From Planctomycetia bacterium (GTDB taxonomy: Bacteria > Planctomycetota > Planctomycetia > Pirellulales > Thermoguttaceae), in contig JAPLNP010000270.1 in the NCBI GenBank assembly GCA_026401055.1, positions 4,397 through 44,542 on the forward strand: a stretch of 40,146 nt of DNA, in the 5' to 3' direction. Made by a program: the position numbers and the translations under genes. The notes under the pieces are model-generated. The model was given only the letters and a program-made list of their open reading frames with translations. It did no database searches and was not told the DNA's origin. Below, in pieces: positions 16,908-25,085 of the stretch; the first letter of the stretch is position 1, and the number at the start of each line of letters is the position of its first letter.

Positions 16908-17216
16908 ATGCTCTGCGTCCTCGCAACCATCGATGTCGCCGAAGGCCGTCGCGACGAGTTCCTCAACGTCTTTCGCCAGTTGGTGCCCAAGGTGCTCGCC
17001 GAAGAGGGCTGCCTCGAATACGGCCCGATGATCGATCTCGAGACCAGCCTGCCCGCCCAACCGCCCGCGCGGGCGAACACCGTGGTCATCGTCGAGAAAT
17101 GGGCGAGCATCGACGCCCTCGAGACCCACCTGATGGCGCCGCACATGCTCGACTACCGCAAGGCCGTCAAGGACCTCGTCCGCGGCATGTCGCTCCAAAT
17201 CCTCGCGCCCGCGTAA
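16908..17216 (+). CDS. ABM-fold (antibiotic biosynthesis monooxygenase-like) protein
   Basis: The 102-residue protein has the dimeric alpha/beta-barrel pattern of ABM-domain proteins such as YgiN-like quinol monooxygenases: an initial strand CVLATIDVAEGRRDEFLNVFRQLVPKV, then EEGCLEYGPMIDLE, then VVIVEKWASIDALETHLMAPHMLDYRKAVKDLV and a short final strand. Such proteins oxidise small quinones or aromatics without a cofactor. I chose the ATG at 16908 because the longer frame back to 16827 only translates the upstream hairpin. There is no Shine-Dalgarno sequence; the ATG follows a C-rich tract. The Ntn-hydrolase gene starts 24 nt downstream and could be cotranscribed. The substrate is unknown. 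Confidence 0.88.
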   Translation: MLCVLATIDVAEGRRDEFLNVFRQLVPKVLAEEGCLEYGPMIDLETSLPAQPPARANTVVIVEKWASIDALETHLMAPHMLDYRKAVKDLVRGMSLQILAPA

Positions 17217-17240
17217 ATTCTCCAGCTTTCAGGCAATCCC

Positions 17241-18416
17241 ATGAGCGACGTCCCTCAAAGCGAGACCAGCCCCCCGCGCCCGCGGCGATTCTGGCGGATC
17301 GTAAGACGAACCGCGCTGGCCTTGGCGGTCGTGCTGGTCGTCGGCGTCATCGTGCTGGGCATCGCGGTGAAGGACCACGTGCGGACGATGTGGTCGCTCC
17401 AGCGCGTGCCCAACACCAAGATGTACGTGCTGGACTACTACGGCGACTATCACCTCGACGAGATCGCCGAGAACGGAATCGACGTGGACGATCCCGAGGG
17501 CAGCCTTGGCCGGGCCTTGCTCCCCGACTTCCTTGCCAACTGGATCGTCGGATCGGTGAAGAAAGACCTGCCGCCGATTCGCGAGCCCATCCGGCCACCT
17601 CGCCATAGCTGCACGACCGTGGCGTTTCGCACCCGCGACGGCCAGGAGTTGCTGGGCAGAAACCTCGACTGGATGCACGACGCCTGCGTGGTCCTGCGGA
17701 TTCACGCCCGCAACGGGGCGTCCTCCGTGGCCGTTCTCGACCCTCACTACCTCGGGTTCGACGCCGACCGGCTGGACAATCCCTCCCTGGTCGACCGCTT
17801 CCGGTTGCTGTTCACGCCCTACATTGCGATGGACGGAATGAACGAGCACGGAGTGGCCATCGGCGAGATGTCGCTGGAGGGCACCCGCGCCCCGTTCGCC
17901 CCCGCCAAGCCCTCGGTCATCAATTCGCTCGCCATCCGCCTGATCCTCGACAACGCCCGGAACACCGACGAGGCCGTCGACATCATGCGCGGCTACAACC
18001 TGCATTTCCCGGCGACGACGTGCCATTATCTGATTGCCGACGCCGCCGGCAAGACCGCGGCCGTCGAGTTCCTCGACGGCCGGGTCGAGGTCACCGGCAC
18101 CGAAGAGTCGTGGCAGGTGTCGACGAACGATCGCCTCTCGGGCAAGTCCGAGGCCGAAAACGACCGGGCCTGCTGGCGATACCGCAAGGCCTCCGACCGC
18201 GTCGCCGGGCTCGACGGCAACCTCGACGTTCCCGGCATGCTCGACGTCATGGCCTCGGTCTCCGTCAAGGACTGGACGATGTGGACCAGCGTCTACAACC
18301 TCACCACCGGCGAGTACGAGATCGCCTACCGCCGCAACTTCAACGACGTCTTCCCCGGCCGGTTGGCGATGCGGTCCGGCGCCGCCGCCGGCTCGCGCGG
18401 CGCGGCCGGTCCTTAG
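17241..18416 (+). CDS. Membrane-anchored choloylglycine-hydrolase-like Ntn amidase
   Basis: The 391-residue protein has one N-terminal transmembrane helix (about residues 22-43) and then a linear-amide C-N hydrolase (choloylglycine hydrolase/penicillin V acylase or C45-like) domain. Cys 124, in HSCTTVAFRTRDGQELLGRNLDW, is the expected catalytic residue, which becomes N-terminal only after autoprocessing. AMDGMNEHGVAIGEM and STNDRLSG are the other conserved blocks. About 120 residues precede the Cys, so a long propeptide containing the anchor would have to be cut away, or the enzyme processes while membrane-tethered. Likely substrates are N-acyl amides such as acylated amino acids or quorum-sensing lactones; none can be chosen from sequence. 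Confidence 0.82.
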   Translation: MSDVPQSETSPPRPRRFWRIVRRTALALAVVLVVGVIVLGIAVKDHVRTMWSLQRVPNTKMYVLDYYGDYHLDEIAENGIDVDDPEGSLGRALLPDFLANWIVGSVKKDLPPIREPIRPPRHSCTTVAFRTRDGQELLGRNLDWMHDACVVLRIHARNGASSVAVLDPHYLGFDADRLDNPSLVDRFRLLFTPYIAMDGMNEHGVAIGEMSLEGTRAPFAPAKPSVINSLAIRLILDNARNTDEAVDIMRGYNLHFPATTCHYLIADAAGKTAAVEFLDGRVEVTGTEESWQVSTNDRLSGKSEAENDRACWRYRKASDRVAGLDGNLDVPGMLDVMASVSVKDWTMWTSVYNLTTGEYEIAYRRNFNDVFPGRLAMRSGAAAGSRGAAGP

Positions 18417-18444
18417 CGGATCGACGACCCACATCGCGTCCGGA

Positions 18445-18476
18445 GAATCCGGATTCGTCGAGGAATTTCGGATTCC
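18445..18476. promoter_or_regulatory. Two adjacent dyads upstream of the SSS symporter gene
   Basis: A perfect 12-nt palindrome GAATCCGGATTC (18445-18456) is followed by GGAAT / ATTCC with a 5-nt spacer (18462-18476). They lie 8 nt upstream of the candidate -35 element and could be operator half-sites or the 3' hairpin of the preceding gene. No cognate regulator is visible. Confidence 0.35.
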
Positions 18477-18483
18477 ACGACCC

Positions 18484-18512
18484 TTGTGCCCTTGGAAACA
18501 AGCGCGTAACAT
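18484..18512 (+). promoter_or_regulatory. Weak sigma70-like promoter for the SSS symporter gene
   Basis: TTGTGC and TAACAT are separated by exactly 17 nt, 51 nt before the start codon. The match to consensus is moderate. The same layout occurs before the ABM gene. Confidence 0.3.
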
Positions 18513-18562
18513 ATTCGACGGGCGTGCAACATGCAACGGGTGGCCACAAGGGGACCAATCGC

Positions 18563-20344
18563 ATGGATCCGTTGAGTCAACAAGTGATCAGCGTCGGCGG
18601 CCTCGATCTGGCGATCATCGCCGCCTATCTGGTTGTGGTGCTTATCGTGGGCGTTCTGCTCACCAAGATGGCCTCGACCGACATCGACTCGTACTTCCTC
18701 GGCGGCCACAGGATGCCCTGGTGGCTTCTGGGCATCTCGGGCACCTGCGCCTACTTCGACGTGACGGGCGTCATGTGGACCATCGCCTTCTTCTACATCA
18801 TGGGCCATCGGTTCTTCTGGATTCAATGGGAATGGGGTTTTGTGGCGGTCGTGGCTTGTTTTGCCGCGTTCATGGGCAAATGGCTGCAGCGCAGCCGCGT
18901 GGTGACGGGCGCCGAGTGGATGGTCATACGCTTTGGCGACGGCCCGGCGGGGCAGAGCGCCCGGTCCGCTTACGCCATGCTGGCCGTCGTGGTGGCCGTG
19001 GCGTTTGCCGGCTTCGCCGAATGGGGCGGCGGGCGGTTCTTGAACGTCTTTCTGCCCGAGTATAGTCCCCACACGCTGGCCATCACGCTCATTGTGATTA
19101 CGGCCATCTATACGGTTCTCGGCGGGCTGTACGGCGTCGTCGTGACCGACGTGATTCAATTCGGACTGATTCTGATCGGCTCGACGATCCTCATCATCAA
19201 GGCCATCGGGATGAGTTCGTATGAAGGACTCGCCAAGGCCGTTCCCGCCGAGTGGTTCGACATGCAGCCCGTCTGGCAGTGGGATTACGTGCAACAATGG
19301 GACATGACCCGGGACTACTCGCTCATTATGCTGCTTGCGTTCGTGTGGGTCACGAAAGGCATGTTGCTTTCGGTGGGCGGTCCGCAACAGCTTTACGACA
19401 TGCAGCGATTCCTCGCCGCGCGCAGCCCCCGCGACGCCGCGAAGGCCGGGATGCTCTGGGGCGTCGCGCTGACGCCCATGTTCATGGTGGCGGCGGCCGT
19501 CGGGGTGATCGGCATCATGAAGTGGGGCGGCAACCTGCCGCATCCCGAGAAGCTCTACCCCGTGGTGATCGGCAGCATGTTGCCACTCGGGCTCAAGGGG
19601 CTGGTGCTGGCCGGTTTGCTCTCGGCCTTCATGGCCAATTTCTCAGCCACGGCCAACGCCGGCGCGGCCTACCTCGTGCGCGACGGATACCAACGAGTGC
19701 TGCGCCCCAAGGCGTCCGACCGCGAGTTGGTCAACGCCAGCCGTGCCGCCAGCGTGTTGGTGGCGGTGGCGGGAATCATCGTGGGAACGCAGGCCACGAA
19801 CATCGATCAAATCTTCGCCTGGATCATGATGGTCTTGGGAACGGCCGTGCTCATGCCCAACGTCTTCCGCTGGTTCTGGTGGCGATTCAACGGCTGGGGC
19901 TACGCCATCGGCACGATCTCCGGGGTCGTGGCGGCCATCATCTCGGTCGTGTGGTTCTCCGACGTGCCGGTCTACAAGAGCTTCTTCGTGTTCCTCGCGA
20001 TCAGCACGGTCGTGTCGGTCGTGGCCTCGCTGGTGACGGCGCCGACGGAAATGGATCGGCTGGCCGACTTCTACCGCCGCATCCGTCCGCCGGGATTCTG
20101 GGGGCCGGTCAAGAGAGTCGTTCTGGCCGAGAATCCCGATACGCCGATCGACTCGTTCGGGCGCGACCTGGCGTGTCTGGGCGTCATCATGCTCGGCCTG
20201 CACAGCCTGTACGGGGCGTCGTGCTACGCCTGCACGAAGGTGTGGTCGTCGTTCGCCATGAGCTGCGCGGTTGTGGTGATCTGTGCCATCGTTCTCTACT
20301 TCCTGTGGTACAAGAACCTGCCCGACAAGAACGAGGGCGTGTGA
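18563..20344 (+). CDS. Sodium:solute symporter (SSS family)
   Basis: The 593-residue permease has about 13-14 hydrophobic segments. Family features are a first helix (DLAIIAAYLVVVLIVGVLLT), STDIDSYFLGGHRMPWWLLGISG, TGAEWMVIRFG, the AIYTVLGGLYGVVVTDVIQFGLILIGS block typical of SSS transporters, and GLVLAGLLSAFMANFSATANAGAAYLVRDGYQR. It couples solute entry to sodium. The ATG at 18563 has AAGGGG 9 nt upstream; the frame is open further back but that part is out of phase with the Ntn-hydrolase gene it overlaps. The six-hairpin glycosidase gene follows after 121 nt, so a released sugar is a reasonable guess for the solute. The substrate is not fixed by sequence. Confidence 0.94.
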   Translation: MDPLSQQVISVGGLDLAIIAAYLVVVLIVGVLLTKMASTDIDSYFLGGHRMPWWLLGISGTCAYFDVTGVMWTIAFFYIMGHRFFWIQWEWGFVAVVACFAAFMGKWLQRSRVVTGAEWMVIRFGDGPAGQSARSAYAMLAVVVAVAFAGFAEWGGGRFLNVFLPEYSPHTLAITLIVITAIYTVLGGLYGVVVTDVIQFGLILIGSTILIIKAIGMSSYEGLAKAVPAEWFDMQPVWQWDYVQQWDMTRDYSLIMLLAFVWVTKGMLLSVGGPQQLYDMQRFLAARSPRDAAKAGMLWGVALTPMFMVAAAVGVIGIMKWGGNLPHPEKLYPVVIGSMLPLGLKGLVLAGLLSAFMANFSATANAGAAYLVRDGYQRVLRPKASDRELVNASRAASVLVAVAGIIVGTQATNIDQIFAWIMMVLGTAVLMPNVFRWFWWRFNGWGYAIGTISGVVAAIISVVWFSDVPVYKSFFVFLAISTVVSVVASLVTAPTEMDRLADFYRRIRPPGFWGPVKRVVLAENPDTPIDSFGRDLACLGVIMLGLHSLYGASCYACTKVWSSFAMSCAVVVICAIVLYFLWYKNLPDKNEGV

Positions 20345-20364
20345 AGCCGCGGGGAAATCCGGGG

Positions 20365-20378
20365 ATGGGAAATCCCAT
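20365..20378. promoter_or_regulatory. Short dyad between symporter and glycosidase genes
   Basis: ATGGGA and TCCCAT flank AA, a perfect 14-nt dyad 20 nt after the symporter stop. The remaining 80 nt before the next gene hold only its Shine-Dalgarno site (AAAGGAG). It may be an operator or a minor RNA hairpin. Confidence 0.25.
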
Positions 20379-20465
20379 TTCGACGTACAACGTGACGGAG
20401 CGTCCCTCTGACCCGGGCACGGGCACGCCGTCTCCGCGCGAGGCAAATGAGAAAGGAGCCGGCCG

Positions 20466-22070
20466 GTGAGCTCAGCACAACAGGTTTCGATCGTCGCGGT
20501 TGCCCTGCTTCTCGCCGCGAGCGCGGCCCTGGCGGAGGAGCCGACGCGAAGTCCCCGCCCGATGCCGTTGCCGGTGGATCTGCCGGATACGGAAATCGCC
20601 GAAGCGTACCGGCGGGCGGCGGAGCAGAACGTCTTGGCCGCGGTCAACCCAAAGGTCTTTGCCGGCTACTGGTCGGTCTGCGCCGATGGGCAGGGCTTTG
20701 GGTACGGCAACACCTATCCCTCGCTCGACGGCCACCAGATGACCGACGCGCTCTTGTTCCTCGCTCAAGAGGCGACGGTCAAGGCGAACTGGGACTACGT
20801 CCGCTCGTTCCAGCGGCCCAACGGACAACTGCCGCTGGCGATTCTGCCCGCGTCGGCCGGCGGGAAATTGCCGTACGACACGCCCGTCGACGCCAACGGC
20901 GGGCTGTACAAGCATTGGGTGCCCGGCGATCCGCTTAGGGCGTTGGCCGGCCCGACGTACATCCAGAACGCCGACGTCATTTTCCGGCGAACCGGCGATC
21001 GGGCGTGGCTCGCCGCGCAGTTGGCGTCGATCAACCTCGCGGCCGACTATTTGGCCGGCTTGATGCGTGAAGACGGCGCCGTCGGCGGGGCGGGATACTA
21101 CGTCGAGCGGCCCACGCGCATCGAATACGACGGCGTGACCCAGTGCCACGCGGCCGATGCGTTTCGCCGCGTCGCCGACTTGAATCGCGTCCTGGGCAAG
21201 GACGAGGCCGCGCGGCGGTACCAGGGGCTCGCCGATCGCGTCACGGCCCATTTTCAGAAGGCGTTCTGGGTCGAGGAGAAGGGCCATTTTGCCGAATACA
21301 TCCACCCCACGCGCGGCGCGATCTCCAGCCACGGATTGACCGACGTCGATTGGAGCGCGATCGCGACCGGCGCGGCCACCGCCGACGAGACGGCCGCCGT
21401 TTGGCCCAAACTCAAGGACGAGAAGCGATTCTACTACGCCGGAATGCCCACCGGCATCGCCACGCTGCCGGAAACCTACGAGCCTTGGGAATCCACCCAC
21501 CCGGACCGCTACGACCTGGCGGCGATGGGGCGCGTGTGGTACCTGGAGTGCTGGGCCCGGGCGAGGATGGGCGACGCCGACGGGCTGGTCAACAGCCTCC
21601 GAATCGTGGCCCGGGTCGGCCGCGAGAACGGCTACTCTTGGCGAGAACGCTACAACGCCGACGGGCCGCACGGACCGAACACCTACTGCGAATATCCCGC
21701 CAACCTGATCCGCATCGTGCAGCGGTTCCTCTTGGGCGTCGAATTCCGGCTCGACGGCGCGCTGGAACTGGCGCCGGTGGTCCCGGACGAGTTCTGGAAC
21801 AGCGGCTTCGGCCAGACGATCTCGTGGCGAGGTCGGACCCTGGCGTACCGGATGCAGCGAGACGGCGTGACGGGAGATTATGCCGGGGACTCGCCGCAGC
21901 GGTTGTTCGTGAGGCCGTACCGCAGGGAAGACGCGAAGGCGGTTTTTCAGGCAACGATCGACGCTCAGCCGGTCGCGTGTGAGACCGAGGGCGAGTTCGT
22001 CGTCGTCACGCTTCCGCCCGGGACGGGGGGGAAGCCCTGCCATTTCGAGATTCGGGCAGCGAAGCCGTAA
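20466..22070 (+). CDS. Secreted six-hairpin glycosidase-like protein
   Basis: The 534-residue protein starts at a GTG with AAAGGAG 7 nt upstream and has a signal peptide (MSSAQQVSIVAVALLLAASAALA). The body shows the helical-hairpin pattern of an (alpha/alpha)6 barrel: GNTYPSLDGHQMTDALLFLAQE, PYDTPVDANGGLYKHW, GVTQCHAADAFRRVADLNRVLGKDE and ERYNADGPHGPNTYCEYPANLIRIVQRFLLG. A beta tail follows (FRLDGALELAPVVPDEFW) like the C-terminal domain of GH78 and GH65 proteins. Several acidic residues in these hairpins are candidate catalysts, but the family cannot be fixed by eye; a GH78-, GH95- or GH63-like relative is possible. Its neighbour is the SSS symporter. Confidence 0.75.
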   Translation: MSSAQQVSIVAVALLLAASAALAEEPTRSPRPMPLPVDLPDTEIAEAYRRAAEQNVLAAVNPKVFAGYWSVCADGQGFGYGNTYPSLDGHQMTDALLFLAQEATVKANWDYVRSFQRPNGQLPLAILPASAGGKLPYDTPVDANGGLYKHWVPGDPLRALAGPTYIQNADVIFRRTGDRAWLAAQLASINLAADYLAGLMREDGAVGGAGYYVERPTRIEYDGVTQCHAADAFRRVADLNRVLGKDEAARRYQGLADRVTAHFQKAFWVEEKGHFAEYIHPTRGAISSHGLTDVDWSAIATGAATADETAAVWPKLKDEKRFYYAGMPTGIATLPETYEPWESTHPDRYDLAAMGRVWYLECWARARMGDADGLVNSLRIVARVGRENGYSWRERYNADGPHGPNTYCEYPANLIRIVQRFLLGVEFRLDGALELAPVVPDEFWNSGFGQTISWRGRTLAYRMQRDGVTGDYAGDSPQRLFVRPYRREDAKAVFQATIDAQPVACETEGEFVVVTLPPGTGGKPCHFEIRAAKP

Positions 22071-22156
22071 GGCGTGTGCTGGCGCGCACCAGAACTGCTT
22101 GGCACGGCGGGGCGTTTTGGGGTAGGATGGCGGAATGGGAACCCGGCGGTGTGGCC

Positions 22157-22190
22157 GGGCTGGGGACTGGTCCATTTTTCGGCGGGAAGA
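22157..22190. repeat. 34-nt direct repeat (GGGGACTGGTCC family), copy 1
   Basis: These 34 bases recur without change at 24798-24831. The sequence is also a diverged relative of the arms of the next inverted repeat (22213-22292), sharing GGGGAC, CCATTTT and GAAGA. Here it is intergenic; the second copy lies inside a coding frame. Confidence 0.9.
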
Positions 22191-22212
22191 TGCTTTTCGT
22201 TAGTGGCGCGAG

Positions 22213-22292
22213 GGGGACAGTCCCATTTTCGCGGCGAAGACGCCAGTCGGCGAGGGCGACGGTCTCCGCGCCGCGAAAATGCGACAGTCCCC
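22213..22292. repeat. Inverted repeat, 24-bp arms, upstream of the isomerase gene
   Basis: The arms at 22213-22236 and 22269-22292 pair with two mismatches: outer ends GGGGACAGTCCC against its near complement, inner ends CATTTTCGCGGCG. It ends 31 nt before the ATG of the hydroxypyruvate-isomerase-like gene and would form a strong leader hairpin if transcription starts upstream. Otherwise it closes the previous transcript. Confidence 0.9.
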
Positions 22293-22323
22293 TGTGAGAA
22301 ACCCCTTCAAGGAGCGTCTTGCC

Positions 22324-23202
22324 ATGAATCAACGAATCTCGCGTCGACAGGCCCTCGCCGGGCTGGCCGCCGGTGGCGCCGCCGTGGCCGTGGCGATTCC
22401 CGCCCATTTGCATGCCGCCGAAGGCGCTACGCCCAAGCTCAAGGGCCGCGTCAACCACTCCGTCTGCCGATGGTGCTACGGCAAGATCCCGCTCGATGAC
22501 CTCTGCATCGCGGCCAAAGCGATGGGCATCACATCGATCGACCTGCTCGGGCCGGACGAATGGGCCACCGCGGCGAAGCACGGTCTCACGTGCGCCATGG
22601 TGAGCGTTCCCGGAACGACCATCGCCCGGGGCTTCAATCGCGTCGAGCACCACGACAAACTCATCGAAAGCTACGAAGCCGTGATCCCCAAGGCCGCCGA
22701 GGCGGGACTGAAAAACGTCATCTGTCTCTCCGGCAACCGCGAAGGACTCGACGACGAGCAGGGCATGAAGAACTGCGCGGCGGGCGTGAAGCGACTCCTG
22801 CCGCTCGCCGAGCAGAAGAAGATCACGCTGGTCATGGAACTCTTGAACAGCAAGGTCGACCACAAGGACTACCAGTGCGACCGCACCGCCTGGGGCATCG
22901 AGCTGTGCAAGCAGGTCGGCTCCGAGCGGTTCAAGCTGCTTTATGACATCTACCACATGCAGATCATGGAAGGCGACCTGATCTCGACGATCAAGCAGGC
23001 CGCGGTGTACATCGCCCATTATCACACCGGCGGCGTGCCGGGCCGCGCCGAGATCGACCAGACGCAGGAGATCAACTACCCGGCCGTCGTTCGCGCGATC
23101 GTCGACACCGGCTACCAAGGCTTCATCGCCCAGGAATTCATCCCCCGCGGCCCCGATCCGCTGAAGTCCCTGCGCGAAGCAGTGGCAATATGCGACGTGT
23201 AG
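22324..23202 (+). CDS. Tat-exported hydroxypyruvate-isomerase-like TIM barrel
   Basis: The 292-residue protein has a twin-arginine signal (SRRQALAGLAAGG, RR at residues 7-8), then an AP-endonuclease-2/xylose-isomerase-like TIM barrel. VNHSVCRWCYGKIPLDDLCIAAKAMGI matches the start of Hyi-type hydroxypyruvate isomerases. Metal-binding positions are suggested by ITLVMELLNS, LLYDIYHMQIMEGD, YHTGGVPGRAEIDQTQEINY and GFIAQEF. Many planctomycetes export such sugar-phosphate-isomerase-like proteins; the substrate outside the cytoplasm is unknown and need not be hydroxypyruvate. AAGGAG lies 9 nt before the ATG. The PEP-CTERM esterase gene follows 59 nt downstream in the same direction. Confidence 0.88.
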   Translation: MNQRISRRQALAGLAAGGAAVAVAIPAHLHAAEGATPKLKGRVNHSVCRWCYGKIPLDDLCIAAKAMGITSIDLLGPDEWATAAKHGLTCAMVSVPGTTIARGFNRVEHHDKLIESYEAVIPKAAEAGLKNVICLSGNREGLDDEQGMKNCAAGVKRLLPLAEQKKITLVMELLNSKVDHKDYQCDRTAWGIELCKQVGSERFKLLYDIYHMQIMEGDLISTIKQAAVYIAHYHTGGVPGRAEIDQTQEINYPAVVRAIVDTGYQGFIAQEFIPRGPDPLKSLREAVAICDV

Positions 23203-23261
23203 CTCGATCTGCGGCGTCCGTCGAAGTGTGGAAGCAACGTCCCAAGCAGGAGAATCTCGCG

Positions 23262-25085
23262 ATGACCACCCGGCGACTGTTGGCAACGTGCATCCTTGTC
23301 GTGCTCGCCTCCGCGGCGAAGGCCGGCAACCTCGACGTCTATATTCTCACCGGGCAAAGCAACGCGCTGGGGACGACGGCCGGGGAGATGCCGTTCGATC
23401 CGGGCAGTCATCCGGCCGACGCGCAAACGGCGTTCTTCTGGTCGAACGTCTCGGCCACCGGTTCCTCGGACCCGAACAACATCGTCCTCTACGGCGACTC
23501 CGGGGGAAGTATTACATCGCTCGTGATGCAGCAAGGACAGGGCGTCAGTCCCGCCTTTTGGGGAACGGAGTTCGGCTTGGCGCGAACGCTCTACGACGCG
23601 GGACACTCCGACGTGATGATCATCAAGGTTCCTCGCGGCGGCGGCGGAAACCAGTACTGGCTGCCCGGGACCGGGCATATGTACAACCACATCGTCGAAC
23701 AGGTGGACGCGGCACTGACCGCGGCGCAACTGGCGGGCAACACGTTTGACGTGAAAGGTCTCGTTTACTTCCAGGGCGAGAGCAACGGCGCGACCGAGGC
23801 ATCGTTGGCGGACGTCCGACTGCGTAGCCTCATCGACGGCCTGCAATCCCACATCAACGCGACGTTTCCGGGAACCGCCACCGCCATGAAAACGGTGATC
23901 GGCGAGATTGCGGCCAGCCAATCCAACGGCAATCGGCATTTGACGACGGAACTGCAAAAGAGCCTGGCGGCGAGCGATGCCGACGTTACCTTCGTCCCGA
24001 CGGGCGACCTGCCGCTCAAAAGCGATTTCCTGCATTTCGGACGCGACGAGAAACTGGAGATCGGACGCCGATTCGCCAACGCGTTCCTCGGGCTGCCTCT
24101 GTTTTCACCCGATCCGTGGATCGCGCGGTACTCGGCCGACCTCCACGGCTCGGAGACCATCGACCGCCCCACGACGCAAAAGTGGACCGAGTTGGGCGGC
24201 GGCGCCGGCGTCACCTTGGAGGGCGTCGTCGATGCCGGCACGCCCGCGTGGCGTCTGTCCGACGGTTCCAGCAGTTCGAACCCCGGCTACCGGCACCCGC
24301 TGACCGGGGAGGACGCCCAGCAGATGCGCGATAGCGGCTGGAAGCTGTCCGTGGAGGCCAAGGTCGTCTCCGGTGGCGGATTGGCCATGTGGACGCTCGA
24401 CGCCAATAACGACCCCGGCTGGGGCATCGGCTCCGGCACGATGAACGGCGTTTTGCTCAACCGCGTCAACGGCGATCAACTCGAGGTCACCGTGTATCCG
24501 ACGCAGCAAGCTTTCAATCTCGGAGCGGGTTCGGCCGACGCCTTCCACACGATCGAGTTGATCGCTCAGGCCGGGTCCTCGACGTTCGACTTCCTGATCG
24601 ACGGCCAACTCAGGACGACCGGCGCGCTGAGCACGAACTTCATGGTCTCCGGATACGAAAACATGGCGAGTTTCCTCAGCGGCGACACCGGCGGCACCGG
24701 ACGCGAGGTCCTGTGGAACCGCTTCGACCTCCGCGCCGTCCCGGAACCGCCGACCCTCGTACTCTTAACGCTCGGCGCGATCTGCCTTCTCTTACACGGG
24801 CTGGGGACTGGTCCATTTTTCGGCGGGAAGACGTGTTTTGCGAGAAGATCGTCGGCCGAGAACAGGGACGTTCCCCTATCCCCGGCTGCGCGGCCCCGGG
24901 CTCCAATGGCCGTGGGCGGCCGCCGATCCGGGCTTGACGCGGGTGATGGCGATGATCGGACCGCCCGCGGCGGGCATGACGCCCAGTTGACGCGTGTCAT
25001 CCCGATGGAAGCCGAACAACACCCACTGCCCACCAGGCGACAACGCGGGATGGTAATGGAGCGTCGGCACGTCGCCGTGCGTTAG
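23262..25085 (+). CDS. SASA-type esterase with PEP-CTERM segment, 3' end rewritten by a repeat
   Basis: A signal peptide is followed by a sialate-O-acetylesterase-like (SASA/SGNH) domain: TGQSNALGTT with candidate nucleophile Ser 33, a VYFQGESNGATEA block, and SDFLHFG with the likely catalytic Asp and His. A second, LamG-like beta domain occupies about residues 290-485. The PEP-CTERM segment begins at residue 493 (VPEPPTLVLLTLGAICLLL). At residue 513 the frame enters the 34-nt repeat and continues for 95 residues, the last 70 antisense to the beta-propeller gene. The normal basic tail after the helix is therefore lost, and sorting by exosortase may fail. The ATG has AGGAG upstream. It probably removes acetyl groups from glycans outside the cell. 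Confidence 0.8.
   Translation: MTTRRLLATCILVVLASAAKAGNLDVYILTGQSNALGTTAGEMPFDPGSHPADAQTAFFWSNVSATGSSDPNNIVLYGDSGGSITSLVMQQGQGVSPAFWGTEFGLARTLYDAGHSDVMIIKVPRGGGGNQYWLPGTGHMYNHIVEQVDAALTAAQLAGNTFDVKGLVYFQGESNGATEASLADVRLRSLIDGLQSHINATFPGTATAMKTVIGEIAASQSNGNRHLTTELQKSLAASDADVTFVPTGDLPLKSDFLHFGRDEKLEIGRRFANAFLGLPLFSPDPWIARYSADLHGSETIDRPTTQKWTELGGGAGVTLEGVVDAGTPAWRLSDGSSSSNPGYRHPLTGEDAQQMRDSGWKLSVEAKVVSGGGLAMWTLDANNDPGWGIGSGTMNGVLLNRVNGDQLEVTVYPTQQAFNLGAGSADAFHTIELIAQAGSSTFDFLIDGQLRTTGALSTNFMVSGYENMASFLSGDTGGTGREVLWNRFDLRAVPEPPTLVLLTLGAICLLLHGLGTGPFFGGKTCFARRSSAENRDVPLSPAARPRAPMAVGGRRSGLDAGDGDDRTARGGHDAQLTRVIPMEAEQHPLPTRRQRGMVMERRHVAVR
24798..24831. repeat. 34-nt direct repeat (GGGGACTGGTCC family), copy 2, inside a coding frame
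   Basis: It is identical to 22157-22190. It starts exactly after the hydrophobic part of the PEP-CTERM helix of the esterase gene and replaces its basic tail. A diverged right arm (AGGGACGTTCCCC, near 24863-24875) ends next to the TAG stop of the convergent beta-propeller gene, so the whole cassette bridges the two 3' ends. Confidence 0.9.

Noticed and set aside
17229-18536. 435-codon reverse-strand frame
   Set aside because: It is antisense to the Ntn-hydrolase gene, which has a clear catalytic Cys block and a membrane anchor.
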